Source: Acidobacteriaceae bacterium (lineage in GTDB: Bacteria > Acidobacteriota > Terriglobia > Terriglobales > Acidobacteriaceae). Taken from it: a stretch of DNA of 64,000 nt. A program made the translations under genes and the position numbers. The notes beneath the pieces were generated by a model that saw only the letters and a program-made list of their open reading frames with translations, made no database searches and was not told the DNA's origin. The DNA is taken from assembly GCA_030041305.1 (NCBI GenBank), contig JASHOC010000276.1, positions 1-64,000 of the forward strand, given 5' to 3'. Of the stretch, positions 1-8,515 are shown piece by piece (the first letter of the stretch is position 1; each line of letters starts with the position of its first letter).

Positions 1-2
1 TG

Positions 3-269
3 CAACAACAGCGTGCGCAGCAAGGCTTCAACGGAAGCAAAACCCCGCAAACGCCTTATGGCCCCGCTGCTGCGTCCTTCCTGTTCCCAGCCGGCCGGAA
101 AAAGGCCCAGCAGCACCTGCCAATCTTCCATCTCAGGCATGCACCGACCCTACGCCTACTCCGAGTCAGTGTCAATCGTTATCTTAGCGCCTATGCCTCT
201 ACCCCCCTCCCCCCTTTCTGTAAGCAAATATGCTGTTTTCAGCGGGTTACGGGAGGGAAATCGAGGTAA
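3..269 (+). CDS. Possible 3' end of an upstream gene (very uncertain)
   Basis: Forward frame 3 is open from the window edge to a TAA at 267-269. Its first ~30 codons (Gln-rich, then 'NGSKTPQTPYGPAAASF') look protein-like, while the remaining ~55 codons look like translated non-coding DNA. It may be the tail of a gene starting outside the window, possibly with a frameshift near codon 35, or chance. The ORF listed at 13-444 in another frame has an implausible composition and was not accepted. No function can be given. Confidence 0.2.
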   Translation, partial: QQQRAQQGFNGSKTPQTPYGPAAASFLFPAGRKKAQQHLPIFHLRHAPTLRLLRVSVNRYLSAYASTPLPPFCKQICCFQRVTGGKSR

Positions 270-672
270 ATATAGGAAAATAGAGCACTTATCTGCAGAT
301 ATAGGCAAACAAAGGGCTTACCGACGATCAATCGGGTTGGCGTGGCTTCTGCCAGGGTTTCAAAGCGCTCCATTGATTCTTCTTCCGCCCAGAGAGAGTT
401 CGCGACGGCTCGGTGTTGAGCTCTGGGCCCTAAGAAAAGCATAGCGGATTGTAGAAAATATCCGGCAACGGTACCGGTTGGCGTAAGTGTATTAAATTGA
501 TGTAGTTATCGGAGCTTGGCGAAAGCCAGGGCTTGACAACTGCTGGAATGAACCCTGGAGTGAGACAGTTTGTGTTTTTGACAATTCGCCGCGGGTGATA
601 TCCCACCCTGACGACCAAACAAAAGCGTCCTGAGGATGGGGCTCCCAGCACGGCGTTTTTCCAGCAGAGAAA
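270..672. other. Intergenic region, no gene recognised
   Basis: About 400 bases between the left-edge frame and the terminator of the TonB receptor gene. It is more AT-rich than its surroundings in the first part. Two TTGACA strings occur on the plus strand near 533 and 578, but neither has a well-spaced -10 box. I see no gene or structured RNA. Confidence 0.5.
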
Positions 673-696
673 AGCGGGGGCTCGAAGGCCCCCGCT
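673..696 (-). terminator. Hairpin terminator of the TonB receptor gene
   Basis: Perfect 9-bp stem AGCGGGGGC/GCCCCCGCT with a 6-nt loop, about 30 bases beyond the stop codon of the minus-strand receptor gene. On that strand it is followed by only TTTCTC, so the U-tract is short, but position and stem strength fit an intrinsic terminator. Confidence 0.65.
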
Positions 697-723
697 CCTG
701 AGGTTGGCAATTCGTCCCGCGGT

Positions 724-3700
724 CTAGAAGGTGTACCGGGCGCCGAGTTGCAGTTCCCGTTGGGATGTGGCCCCGTTCGTACCGGTGATTTGGCCGAAGG
801 TCCCTGTGCCTACATATTGGGTGCTCAACCCGAAATCGGTGTGGTTGAAGGCGTTGAAGGCGTCAAAGCGGAGTTGCAGCTGATGGTGTTCGTTGTAGGG
901 CATGGTGAAATTCTTGTCGAGGGACATATCGAAGTTTTCGATGCCCGGGCCGTAGACCATGTTGCGGCTCCCGTCTCCGAGGAAACCTGGAGCCGGTTGC
1001 GTGAAGGCCGCGGAATTCAGCCATGCGTGTCCCGGCTCAGTTCCGGCCATCTTGTTGGAGACGAAAAAGCCGACGCCGGGGACGGTATTGGCCCGGGTCG
1101 CGTCTGTGCCGCCAGAAATGGTATTGGTGTCGGCATTGTTGTTCGGGACCCCGACGCTAAAGGGTGAGCCGGTCTGGAGTTGGGCGAGGGTGGCGTATTC
1201 CCAGCCGCCGATCACCGCATTCAGGGCCTTCGATGAAGGATTCCACATCCTGCCTGGACCGATGGGCAGGTCGTAAATGAGCGAAGCCACCACGCGATGG
1301 CGGACATCGAAGTCCGAAGCCCCGTATTCGCAGGGGATGCAGGTGTCGTTCTGCGGGAAGAGCTCCGATTGCTGGGTGCGGATGCCGCTGGTGTCGTCGA
1401 GCGATTTCGCGTAGGTGTAGGAGCTGATGAGGTTGAAGCCGTTGTTGAAGCGCTTATTCACCTGGAAGGTGAAGGCGTTGTAACGGCCCATGCCGACGTC
1501 ATGCACCAACTGAATCACGCCATTGTTGGGGTAGGGCGTACGAGCCTGAATGGAAGTCGCTGCACCGGTGCCCAGGTAACCGTAGGGAATGGAGTAATTG
1601 GCGTTGCGGAAGCCGTAGAGGTTGTGGGTGAGGCTGCCCAGATATCCCATCTGGAACTGCCAGTTGGTGCCGAGCTGCTTCTGTACGTCGACCATCCAGT
1701 TCTGGTTGTTTTCGGTGCGGTGAGCGTACTGATCGGCATAGGAGTAAGGCGGCGTAATGGGGGCGATGACGCCGGGGCCGGCGGTGGGGCCGACGGCGTT
1801 GGCAAAGGTGATGGTGGCCACGCCCGGCAACCCGGCGCCCGAAGTAGTGGTGATGCGCCCGGCCAAGTTGCGCGCCTGGTCGAAGCGGGCGTTGGCGATG
1901 TCCTGGTCGTAAAAAATGCCGTAGCCGGCGCGGACGACCCAGGTGCTGGTGGGCGCGAAGGAAAAGCCCAGGCGCGGGGCCCAGGTGAGGTAATCGGTGG
2001 CCATGAGTTGATTGGGGAAAGTGCCGTTGGCGCAAGTCGGGGCTGGAGAGACGGGGGTGAGGGGAGCGGCAGAGTCATTGGTGCTGCCCTCGACCCAGAG
2101 GACGTTCAGCCCCTGATAGGCATCGTTGCAGTTGCCCTCGCGCGTAAAGACGGGCCAGTTGTTCTCAGGCTGCGTCGAGGCGCCCGGGGTCGTCTCGCCC
2201 GGCGCGAACGCCGTCGGATTCCAGTAGCTGGGGGATATGGGCGAGTTGTTGGATTGCAAATTGACGACGAACTCCTGGCCCAGGGTGCTGTACCAGGGGG
2301 GGGTGAGCTCATAGCGCAGGCCGGCGGAAATGGTGAGCTTGGGGGTGAGCTTGATGTTGTCGTCGAAGTAGGCGGCTTCGACATTGCGCTCGTAATTGGC
2401 CTGCGCCACCGACACCGCGTAGACCGAGGTGTAAATTTCGCCGAGCAGGAAATCGGCAAAGCCGGAGCCGGTGTCGGCAACCGGGGTCCCATTGGAGGCG
2501 ATCTCCTCAGTGGCGTTGGCTTGGAAGCCAAAGTTGCCGCGCTCTTCCTGGTTGCCGTACTCGGCAAAGGTCTGCTGGAGGAACTGGAAACCGAGGTCGA
2601 CGGAGTGCTTGCCATGCACCCAGGTAATGTTATCGTTGACGTTCTTGTAGAGGCTGCTGGTATCAAACGGACCATCGGAGCTGTCGCCAATTCCCGTATA
2701 GGGGTCCGGGCTGAAGGAGAAATTGGGGATGCCCCAGGTTACGCTGGCTCCGGGTTGGAGGTTGGGGATGCCGGAATTGATCTCGGCCACCTCGTCAATC
2801 TTGCCTGCCGAGATGGTGCCGAGGTTGTTGGAGAAATGGGTGTAGCCAACCGTGAACACGTTGACGACCGTGGGCGAGATGGTCCAGGTATTGGAGCCCA
2901 TGTACTGGTAGTAGTTGGTGGTGATGCCGGCGCCGGCTTGGCCACCCGCCGCCGGGAAGTCGGAGCCGCCGTTCGTGCTGTCGTTGGTTTCAGCGCCATC
3001 GCTGAAGCGGAAGCTCCACTGCACCTTGGGCGACTGGTAGTAATCGGAGCGCAGGGAAAAGCCGTCGTGGCTGTCGTTGGCGTATCCGGGGAATGCGTAA
3101 TTGTCGGAGAACGCCGACGAGGTAGCCGCGTGGTAGAACTGGCTGAGGATCAGGGACGCTTCCGGATTGATGCGGTCGGGGGGAATCACATTGCCCGGGA
3201 ACTGCGTTCTGCCCTGGCCGGTTGCGGGGTTGCCGGTGGCGGGATCGTAGATGGGGATGACGGAACCGCCGGCGGTATAGGTGAAATTGCTGAAATTGCC
3301 GCCCAAGACGGCCGCGGTGGGCAAGGTCGCGAATTCCGCGAGGTCCTCAACCTGGGAATACCATTCGTCTTCGGCCATGAAGAAGAGGTGGTTTTTGCCG
3401 TTGAAGAGGTGGGGAATCGACATGGGCCCGTCGATGACGAATCCGTAATCGTTATATTTGAAGGGGAGCACAGAAGGGAGAGGGGTGGAACTGTAGTCGT
3501 ACCCTAGTGCGTCGGCGTAGTTGTTGCGCAGGAACTCGAACGCCGTTCCATGATAGCTGTTGCCACCGCTCTTGGTGACCACGTTGACCTGAGTTCCGTT
3601 GTAGCCGTATTCGGCTGGGTAGACGCCGGTTTGCACCTTCATTTCCTGAATGGCGTCGATGGAGGGCTGGACTACAAAGCTGTTGAAGTCCACGTCGGTG

Positions 3701-4389
3701 TTTTCGATGCCGTCGAGCGTGTAGTGGTCGAACATGATGCGCGAGCCGCCCACGGAGATCGACTCCTCCGAGCGATAGCCGCCCTCCCGCGATTCGGCCT
3801 GGCCCTCAGACGGTGAGAGGGTGTTCGTGTTCGCCGAGACCGCGACCAGGTTCAGGTAGTTTCTCGTGTTCACCGGCATCTCGGCGAGGGTCTGAGTTGG
3901 AACCACGGTGCCGAGGGAGGGGTTTTCCGTCTGCAACAGGGCGCCCATGGCTTCGACGGTCACCGTTTGTGTGGCCTGGCCCACCTGGAGCGTGAAATTC
4001 TGGGTCAACGATTGTTGCACTTGGAGTTCCACGTGACGAGCCACGGCGGCGTTGAAGCCGGAATGCGTGGCTTCGATGCTATAGACAGCCGGCGGGACGT
4101 CAGGAAAGGTGAAGTCGCCGGAGCCGGTGGTGACGGTGGAGCGCTCTGCGCCGGTGGCCTCGTTGGTGAGCAGGACGCCCGCCTGTGGGATCACGGCGCC
4201 GGTCGCGTCACTGACGTGGCCGGAGATGGCGCCGGTGGCGAGTTGCGCGGGGAGGCTGGGAGTGGATGCAAGAAGGAGAAAGAGCGCAATCACGCAGCAA
4301 GCGAGGGGGGCGCAGCGCCGTGCGAGCGGGGCGAGGGTTCCGAGGCGACGCAGTTGGGATGGGCTAAGTGGGATGCGATCGTTTGACAT
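724..4389 (-). CDS. TonB-dependent receptor, Oar-like, with carboxypeptidase-regulatory N-terminal domain
   Basis: Predicted outer-membrane beta-barrel of 1221 aa. I start it at MSNDRIPLSPS rather than at the ORF-track start because GGAGGT lies 4 bases before this ATG and a hydrophobic export segment (about residues 28-48, ending LPAQ) follows. Residues ~52-135 form an Ig-like carboxypeptidase-regulatory fold ('GAISGHVSDATGAVIPQA'), then a plug region (~140-330, 'YTLDGIENTDVDFNSF') and a long barrel ending in the terminal Phe typical of outer-membrane proteins ('GARYTF'). The length fits the Oar-like receptors expanded in Acidobacteriota, often thought to take up plant or other polymer-derived oligomers. 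The substrate cannot be told from sequence. It is a single gene with its own promoter-like site and terminator. Confidence 0.92.
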   Translation of the reverse strand: MSNDRIPLSPSQLRRLGTLAPLARRCAPLACCVIALFLLLASTPSLPAQLATGAISGHVSDATGAVIPQAGVLLTNEATGAERSTVTTGSGDFTFPDVPPAVYSIEATHSGFNAAVARHVELQVQQSLTQNFTLQVGQATQTVTVEAMGALLQTENPSLGTVVPTQTLAEMPVNTRNYLNLVAVSANTNTLSPSEGQAESREGGYRSEESISVGGSRIMFDHYTLDGIENTDVDFNSFVVQPSIDAIQEMKVQTGVYPAEYGYNGTQVNVVTKSGGNSYHGTAFEFLRNNYADALGYDYSSTPLPSVLPFKYNDYGFVIDGPMSIPHLFNGKNHLFFMAEDEWYSQVEDLAEFATLPTAAVLGGNFSNFTYTAGGSVIPIYDPATGNPATGQGRTQFPGNVIPPDRINPEASLILSQFYHAATSSAFSDNYAFPGYANDSHDGFSLRSDYYQSPKVQWSFRFSDGAETNDSTNGGSDFPAAGGQAGAGITTNYYQYMGSNTWTISPTVVNVFTVGYTHFSNNLGTISAGKIDEVAEINSGIPNLQPGASVTWGIPNFSFSPDPYTGIGDSSDGPFDTSSLYKNVNDNITWVHGKHSVDLGFQFLQQTFAEYGNQEERGNFGFQANATEEIASNGTPVADTGSGFADFLLGEIYTSVYAVSVAQANYERNVEAAYFDDNIKLTPKLTISAGLRYELTPPWYSTLGQEFVVNLQSNNSPISPSYWNPTAFAPGETTPGASTQPENNWPVFTREGNCNDAYQGLNVLWVEGSTNDSAAPLTPVSPAPTCANGTFPNQLMATDYLTWAPRLGFSFAPTSTWVVRAGYGIFYDQDIANARFDQARNLAGRITTTSGAGLPGVATITFANAVGPTAGPGVIAPITPPYSYADQYAHRTENNQNWMVDVQKQLGTNWQFQMGYLGSLTHNLYGFRNANYSIPYGYLGTGAATSIQARTPYPNNGVIQLVHDVGMGRYNAFTFQVNKRFNNGFNLISSYTYAKSLDDTSGIRTQQSELFPQNDTCIPCEYGASDFDVRHRVVASLIYDLPIGPGRMWNPSSKALNAVIGGWEYATLAQLQTGSPFSVGVPNNNADTNTISGGTDATRANTVPGVGFFVSNKMAGTEPGHAWLNSAAFTQPAPGFLGDGSRNMVYGPGIENFDMSLDKNFTMPYNEHHQLQLRFDAFNAFNHTDFGLSTQYVGTGTFGQITGTNGATSQRELQLGARYTF

Positions 4390-4706
4390 AGTGACCTCCG
4401 CTGCCAAGGGCAGCATTTTCGAATCGATTGCGGCCGACGCCCGCAGTTCTGCGCTGAGGAACGGGGCCAGTGGTTTCACCGACAACGTCATTCCGGGGGA
4501 ACCATGCGGATTTTGGGGTGCGCCGCCGGGAAATGCGCCCGGGCAGGCGGCGTTCACAAGGATTTCCCCAACCGCTTCATGCGATACTTAATTTTCCTGC
4601 AGAATCTCATTCATCAAGGACTTGCAACGCGGGCAACCGCCCATAAATGGTCTAAGCGAATCAGGATAGTCATGTTTCAGTAAATGAAATTCCAGAACGG
4701 AGTCAA

Positions 4707-4736
4707 ACTTTAGAGAATTGAGATATGCAATGTCAA
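4707..4736 (-). promoter_or_regulatory. Candidate sigma70-type promoter for the TonB receptor
   Basis: On the minus strand a perfect TTGACA (4731-4736) is followed after 18 bases by TAAAGT (4707-4712, 4 of 6 matches to TATAAT). It lies in a locally AT-rich patch and would give a leader of about 310 nt before the receptor start codon. This is pattern matching only. Confidence 0.45.
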
Positions 4737-5458
4737 GGGGAAAGTACATTTGGGTACAACAAAGGGTAAATCGATTTCCCGCGTTTGTGGAAAAGAGCCG
4801 TGGCCGGGCGGCGCGAAAAGCAGGTCTGCGCGTGCGCGGTGGAGCGGGGCTGAGGGTTAAGGAGGCTGCCGGGTGGAGGATGGGAATGGAACCGGAAAGA
4901 TTTGCGGATCGGGCGGGCTGCGGCCTCGCTCGGCGCACGGGAGGGGCGGGCGCGCAGCGGGACGATATTGAGTGGTGTTTCAATTTGAATTTCTCTGCTC
5001 CCTAGGCTGGTATCGCCGTAGCATCCAAGGATCGCAGCGGTGATCGTTTTCAGCTGCTGCCAGATCAACTTCGCGGTTTTCGTTGGCTACAGTGACGAAG
5101 CACTCCCGGCAGACGGAATCGAAGGTTCCATCCCGATTCGCACGGTGTAGAAATTGGCCTGTTGGCCGGGAATCCAGCGTAGACCTCCGAAATTGTCGAG
5201 ATGCGTCCGACAGTGAGACCGAAAAACGAGAAGAGAAGTTTACGCCGGCGCAGCAATTTCCTCATAAATCCAAACGTGGTCGCTGAGTCCAATGTCCTTG
5301 GCGGGAGTGGTCTTCAGCGTCATGTGGGCTTTGGCGAGGTTGTAGTGGACGAAGTGCAGGGCAGCCGAATACGGCGCTACCGGCCCGAGATTCAATCCGA
5401 GACACTACCGGATATTGATTAAGCTGGCGTGCGACGAGTTCTCCCTGGTAGCATCTGA
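4737..5458. other. Intergenic region, no gene recognised
   Basis: About 720 bases between the receptor promoter and msrA. The ORFs in the track here (4733-5068, 5065-5292 and others) have Arg/Ser/Pro-rich compositions typical of shadow frames and no ribosome-binding sites. I see no RNA gene or repeat. Confidence 0.5.
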
Positions 5459-5944
5459 ATGGCCATGAGCAGAGAAAAGGCGACTTTTGGGGCGGGATGC
5501 TTTTGGGGCGTCGAGGCGGCGTTAGCGGCGATTCCGGGGGTGACGGCGACGGCGGTGGGCTACGAAGGCGGCACGCTGGATAGCCCCAGCTACCGGGATG
5601 TGTGCACCGACCAGACCGGCCACGCCGAGGTGGTGGAACTAGAGTTCGATCCGGAGAAGGTTTCGTATGGGCGGCTGCTCGACGCATTCTTTGAGCTGCA
5701 TGACCCGACGACGCTGAATCGGCAGGGGCCGGATTGGGGCTCCCAATATCGGTCGGTGATCTTCTTCCACTCGCCGGAGCAGGAGCGTGCGGCGCAGGCG
5801 AAGATCGAGGCGCTGACGGCGGAAGGCCGGTATAGGCGGAAGCGGATTGTGACCAAGGTCGAGCCGGCGCAGACGTTTTGGCGCGCCGAGGAGCACCATC
5901 AGCGCTACCTGGAAAAGCGCGGACAGGCGAGCTGCCATATTTGA
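5459..5944 (+). CDS. msrA: Peptide-methionine (S)-S-oxide reductase MsrA
   Basis: Repairs oxidised proteins by reducing methionine-S-sulfoxide. The 161-aa length is normal for a single-domain MsrA. The signature GCFWG with its catalytic Cys is at residues ~13-17. The substrate-pocket sequences ('GYEGG', 'YRDVCTDQTGHAEVV', 'GSQYRS') and 'EEHHQRYLEK' are all present. A C-terminal Cys ('ASCHI') can act as the resolving residue. No signal peptide, so cytoplasmic. The start could be either of two in-frame ATGs, at 5459 and 5465, and neither has a strong ribosome-binding site. It stands alone. Confidence 0.96.
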   Translation: MAMSREKATFGAGCFWGVEAALAAIPGVTATAVGYEGGTLDSPSYRDVCTDQTGHAEVVELEFDPEKVSYGRLLDAFFELHDPTTLNRQGPDWGSQYRSVIFFHSPEQERAAQAKIEALTAEGRYRRKRIVTKVEPAQTFWRAEEHHQRYLEKRGQASCHI

Positions 5945-5953
5945 CCGGTGGCC

Positions 5954-5976
5954 AGGGATCGGGGATCAGGGGTCGG
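5954..5976. repeat. Short 'GGGATCAGGGGTC' phrase repeat
   Basis: A run of GGGATC/GGGGATCAGGGGTC units in the gap after msrA. The 11-mer GATCAGGGGTC recurs inside the broken dus gene (32832-32851), and related reverse-complement units lie before the sulfite reductase gene's downstream neighbour (52291-52337). Confidence 0.5.
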
Positions 5977-6081
5977 TGGTGAGGGCGCGGCTAACCATGC
6001 TTCGCCAAGGCGCGCTGCCGCATGTGGTCGTGGCGGCGGGCCCGCCGGGGAGAGAACTTGGTTCGGCCGAAAGGAGGAAAA

Positions 6082-7218
6082 ATGCCAAGGGCGTTTTTCT
6101 ATCTCCTGGCTTTGCTGTGTGCGCTTTCCTGTTGCGGGGCGTCTGGTCAGTCGGCGGCTTCAGCCGCCGCGCCACAGCAAGATTTTTACACCTCCTACTA
6201 TGTGTCCACCGGAAACTCATTGCAGTTGGTGAACGGGAACCCGGATGGCGCGAACTACGCCGAATGGCAGGTCTGGCTTTACCCCTGGAGTGTGCGCATC
6301 TCACGATCCGGCTCGGGACTCAAATACACGCGCTGGGGAGCGCTCCAGGGACCAACAGCCCGAGCCGTGATGAGCCAGCTTGTCGATTACCAGCAATTCG
6401 AGCGGGCGTATGTGAGTTTTTTCGGAGCGGACACGTGGGGAAGATTCACCTTCGCCTATCCGATAGGGCCCATTGCGGTGGCGGAACAAGGACCAATGGA
6501 CGATCCGCATGGGCTGCTTTGGAAAATCGGCCTCCTGAATCAGCGGCTGGAATCGGCGGTTGTTGAGCTGCATCTCTCCCTCGTAAACGGAGAAGGCGCC
6601 GAACCGCCTCCCCGGGTTCAACAGCCGTTCGAACAGTTGCGCAACTCGATGCAGGGCGCAGCTCGTTTTTATGACGAGTTATCGCGGTTTCCCGGGAAGT
6701 ATAACTATCTCGATGAAGTGTTGGCGCGTCTGGCCCCCGGCGTCAACCAGCTAGATAGCGCGATTCCAGAAGTGACAGCTATGCTGCCCACCGTGAAATT
6801 GCCCGCCGGCAGAGACTGGATGAAACACTCGGAGAACGGAGGCAGCGACGGAACGATCGACGTGACGGTTCAGGAGATTGGTTCGAGCGCCTGGGTGGAG
6901 CAGGAATGGACGGGCGGCGACGGCAGCATGGCGGGCACGAAAATCATCACCATCGTGCCATACCAGGACATTGGCGCCCTGGATGTGTGGACGCCGCGTT
7001 TCGGTGACGATCGGAAATGGAGCGTACGAATTCAGGCGGCGGATGCGAACGGTTTTCCGCAAAGTGTCACCAGCCCTCAACGCGCATCTGTCAAGCGCAC
7101 CTATAAGGCGGTCGACTTGAAGACGAGCGTAGCGTCCATCTTTCTGGACTTCTCCAATGCCCGCGATGCTCAGGACGCCTATGCATTTTTCCTTTACCAT
7201 AAAGAACGCGGGCTATAG
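6082..7218 (+). CDS. Exported protein of unknown function
   Basis: 378 aa. I start it at MPRAFFYLLALL because AAGGAGG sits 4-5 bases upstream of this ATG; the longer ORF-track start lacks this. The N-terminus is a signal peptide (hydrophobic residues ~5-18, 'LSCCGASGQS'), with Cys residues that could allow lipidation, although the lipobox is not canonical. The mature part is rich in Trp and Tyr and begins 'DFYTSYYVSTGNSLQLVNG'. I recognise no domain or catalytic motif. Likely periplasmic or membrane-anchored. It appears monocistronic, 135 bases after msrA and 260 before the hydrolase gene. Confidence 0.8.
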   Translation: MPRAFFYLLALLCALSCCGASGQSAASAAAPQQDFYTSYYVSTGNSLQLVNGNPDGANYAEWQVWLYPWSVRISRSGSGLKYTRWGALQGPTARAVMSQLVDYQQFERAYVSFFGADTWGRFTFAYPIGPIAVAEQGPMDDPHGLLWKIGLLNQRLESAVVELHLSLVNGEGAEPPPRVQQPFEQLRNSMQGAARFYDELSRFPGKYNYLDEVLARLAPGVNQLDSAIPEVTAMLPTVKLPAGRDWMKHSENGGSDGTIDVTVQEIGSSAWVEQEWTGGDGSMAGTKIITIVPYQDIGALDVWTPRFGDDRKWSVRIQAADANGFPQSVTSPQRASVKRTYKAVDLKTSVASIFLDFSNARDAQDAYAFFLYHKERGL

Positions 7219-7479
7219 CGGTCCGGAATTCCTTGAAGCGCACGGTCGTTTTTTCACATTGTCGCGAACTGTGAGCGTCACCATCGAGCAGCAGAGCCTC
7301 CTCATGGTTGGCAGTCCAGCCCGGTGATATGGCGGAATCGTTCTCGCCGCAGCCGGATCAAGGCCGCATAGCGCTGGCCGGTCTCAGGACCTACTTCGTT
7401 CCGACGACGTGGAATAAGCTTCACCTACATAGGAGCCTGTAATATTGTGGGGCTTCTCCCGCCGGGAAAAGGATGACTC

Positions 7480-8493
7480 ATGACGATCGGTCGGTCACGC
7501 GGACTCTTGGTAATCCTGACTCTGCTCTACAACGTGCATTCGCCAGCATCCGCGCAACAGGTCCGGCCGGCGGGAACGGCCGTCGAAGAGAACGCTCCTC
7601 GACCCGCGGTGACGCCTGGTCCACCGCCCCAGCAGTTTGCGCCGGATCCGGCGGAGCATCCGACGGTTATGCTCTGGCCCGAGGGCGCGGCAGGATCAGA
7701 AGGGAACATGGGCAGGGAAGAGGCTTACCGGTTGACAAAAGGGTCGAGCTCCTATGCCGAGGATCTCCTGATCATTTCCGAGGTCCATTCGCCTTCGCTG
7801 ACGGTCTTTCTGCCGGCGAAAAAGAATGCGACCGGAGCGGCGGTGATTGTGGCGCCCGGAGGAGGATTCAGAGAGTTGTGGATCACCGACGAAGGCTATC
7901 GCGTGGCGGATTGGTTGAGCCATCAAGGGATAGCGGCCTTTGTGTTGAAATACCGCTTGCCCGAGGATACGGGTTCGACGTACACCATGGACGATGCGCT
8001 GGCGGACATGTTGCGCGCCATTCGCACCGTGAAGAGCCGGGCTGCGGAGTGGGGAGTTGACCCGAACCGCGTGGGCATCATGGGGTTTTCGGCGGGCTCG
8101 ATTCTTTCTGGAATTGCCGGACAGCGATTCGATGACCGGATGACGAAGCCCGTGGACGGCATCGATCAACTGTCGGCCAAACCGGCCTTTGAAGCGCTGA
8201 TCTACGGAACGCCGTTTACGGGTCTGGGAGGACGGAAGCCGCTGGTTGAGGGGGTGCGCAAAGACACGCCGCCGACGTTTCTTCTATGCGGAGGCAATGA
8301 TCCGATTTCGGCGAAGTATCCGGAGGTGTATCAGATGCTGAAGGATGCGGGCGTGCCTGTAGAGCTGCATATTTATGGTGGGATTGGGCACGGCTTCGGA
8401 ATCCAACCGGGAAATTCAAGGTCGGTTTCTCAATGGCCCGAGAGGCTCTACGATTGGCTTTTCGATGCGGGCTTGCTGACCAAAACGGAGTGA
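7480..8493 (+). CDS. Secreted alpha/beta hydrolase (esterase, BD-FAE / acetyl-xylan-esterase-like)
   Basis: 337 aa with an N-terminal signal peptide ('LLVILTLLYNVHSPASAQQ'). The fold features are clear: an HGG-like oxyanion segment ('VIVAPGGGFREL', ~residues 125-136), the nucleophile elbow 'GIMGFSAGS' (GxSxG, ~residue 205), an acid in the 'LLCGGNDPIS' loop, and the catalytic His in 'IYGGIGHGFG' (~residue 305). This order fits small carboxylesterases that deacetylate plant polysaccharides, but the substrate is an inference. The start codon is preceded by GGAAAAGGA. It converges on the ADH-type gene with only 22 bases between stops. Confidence 0.88.
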   Translation: MTIGRSRGLLVILTLLYNVHSPASAQQVRPAGTAVEENAPRPAVTPGPPPQQFAPDPAEHPTVMLWPEGAAGSEGNMGREEAYRLTKGSSSYAEDLLIISEVHSPSLTVFLPAKKNATGAAVIVAPGGGFRELWITDEGYRVADWLSHQGIAAFVLKYRLPEDTGSTYTMDDALADMLRAIRTVKSRAAEWGVDPNRVGIMGFSAGSILSGIAGQRFDDRMTKPVDGIDQLSAKPAFEALIYGTPFTGLGGRKPLVEGVRKDTPPTFLLCGGNDPISAKYPEVYQMLKDAGVPVELHIYGGIGHGFGIQPGNSRSVSQWPERLYDWLFDAGLLTKTE

Positions 8494-8515
8494 GCGGTTG
8501 TTTCCGTGAGGATCG

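Noticed and set aside
13-444. 143-aa plus-strand ORF at the left edge
   Set aside because: No ribosome-binding site, Arg/Ser/Pro-rich and spans an AT-rich intergenic patch; frame 3 looks more protein-like for the first ~100 bases.
1297-3507. 736-aa plus-strand ORF opposite the TonB receptor
   Set aside because: It is antisense to a clear receptor gene; Gly/Val/Glu-rich composition is typical of antisense shadows in high-GC DNA.
4390-4480. Possible cobalamin riboswitch before the TonB receptor
   Set aside because: CCACTGG occurs on the minus strand but the surrounding conserved boxes are missing.
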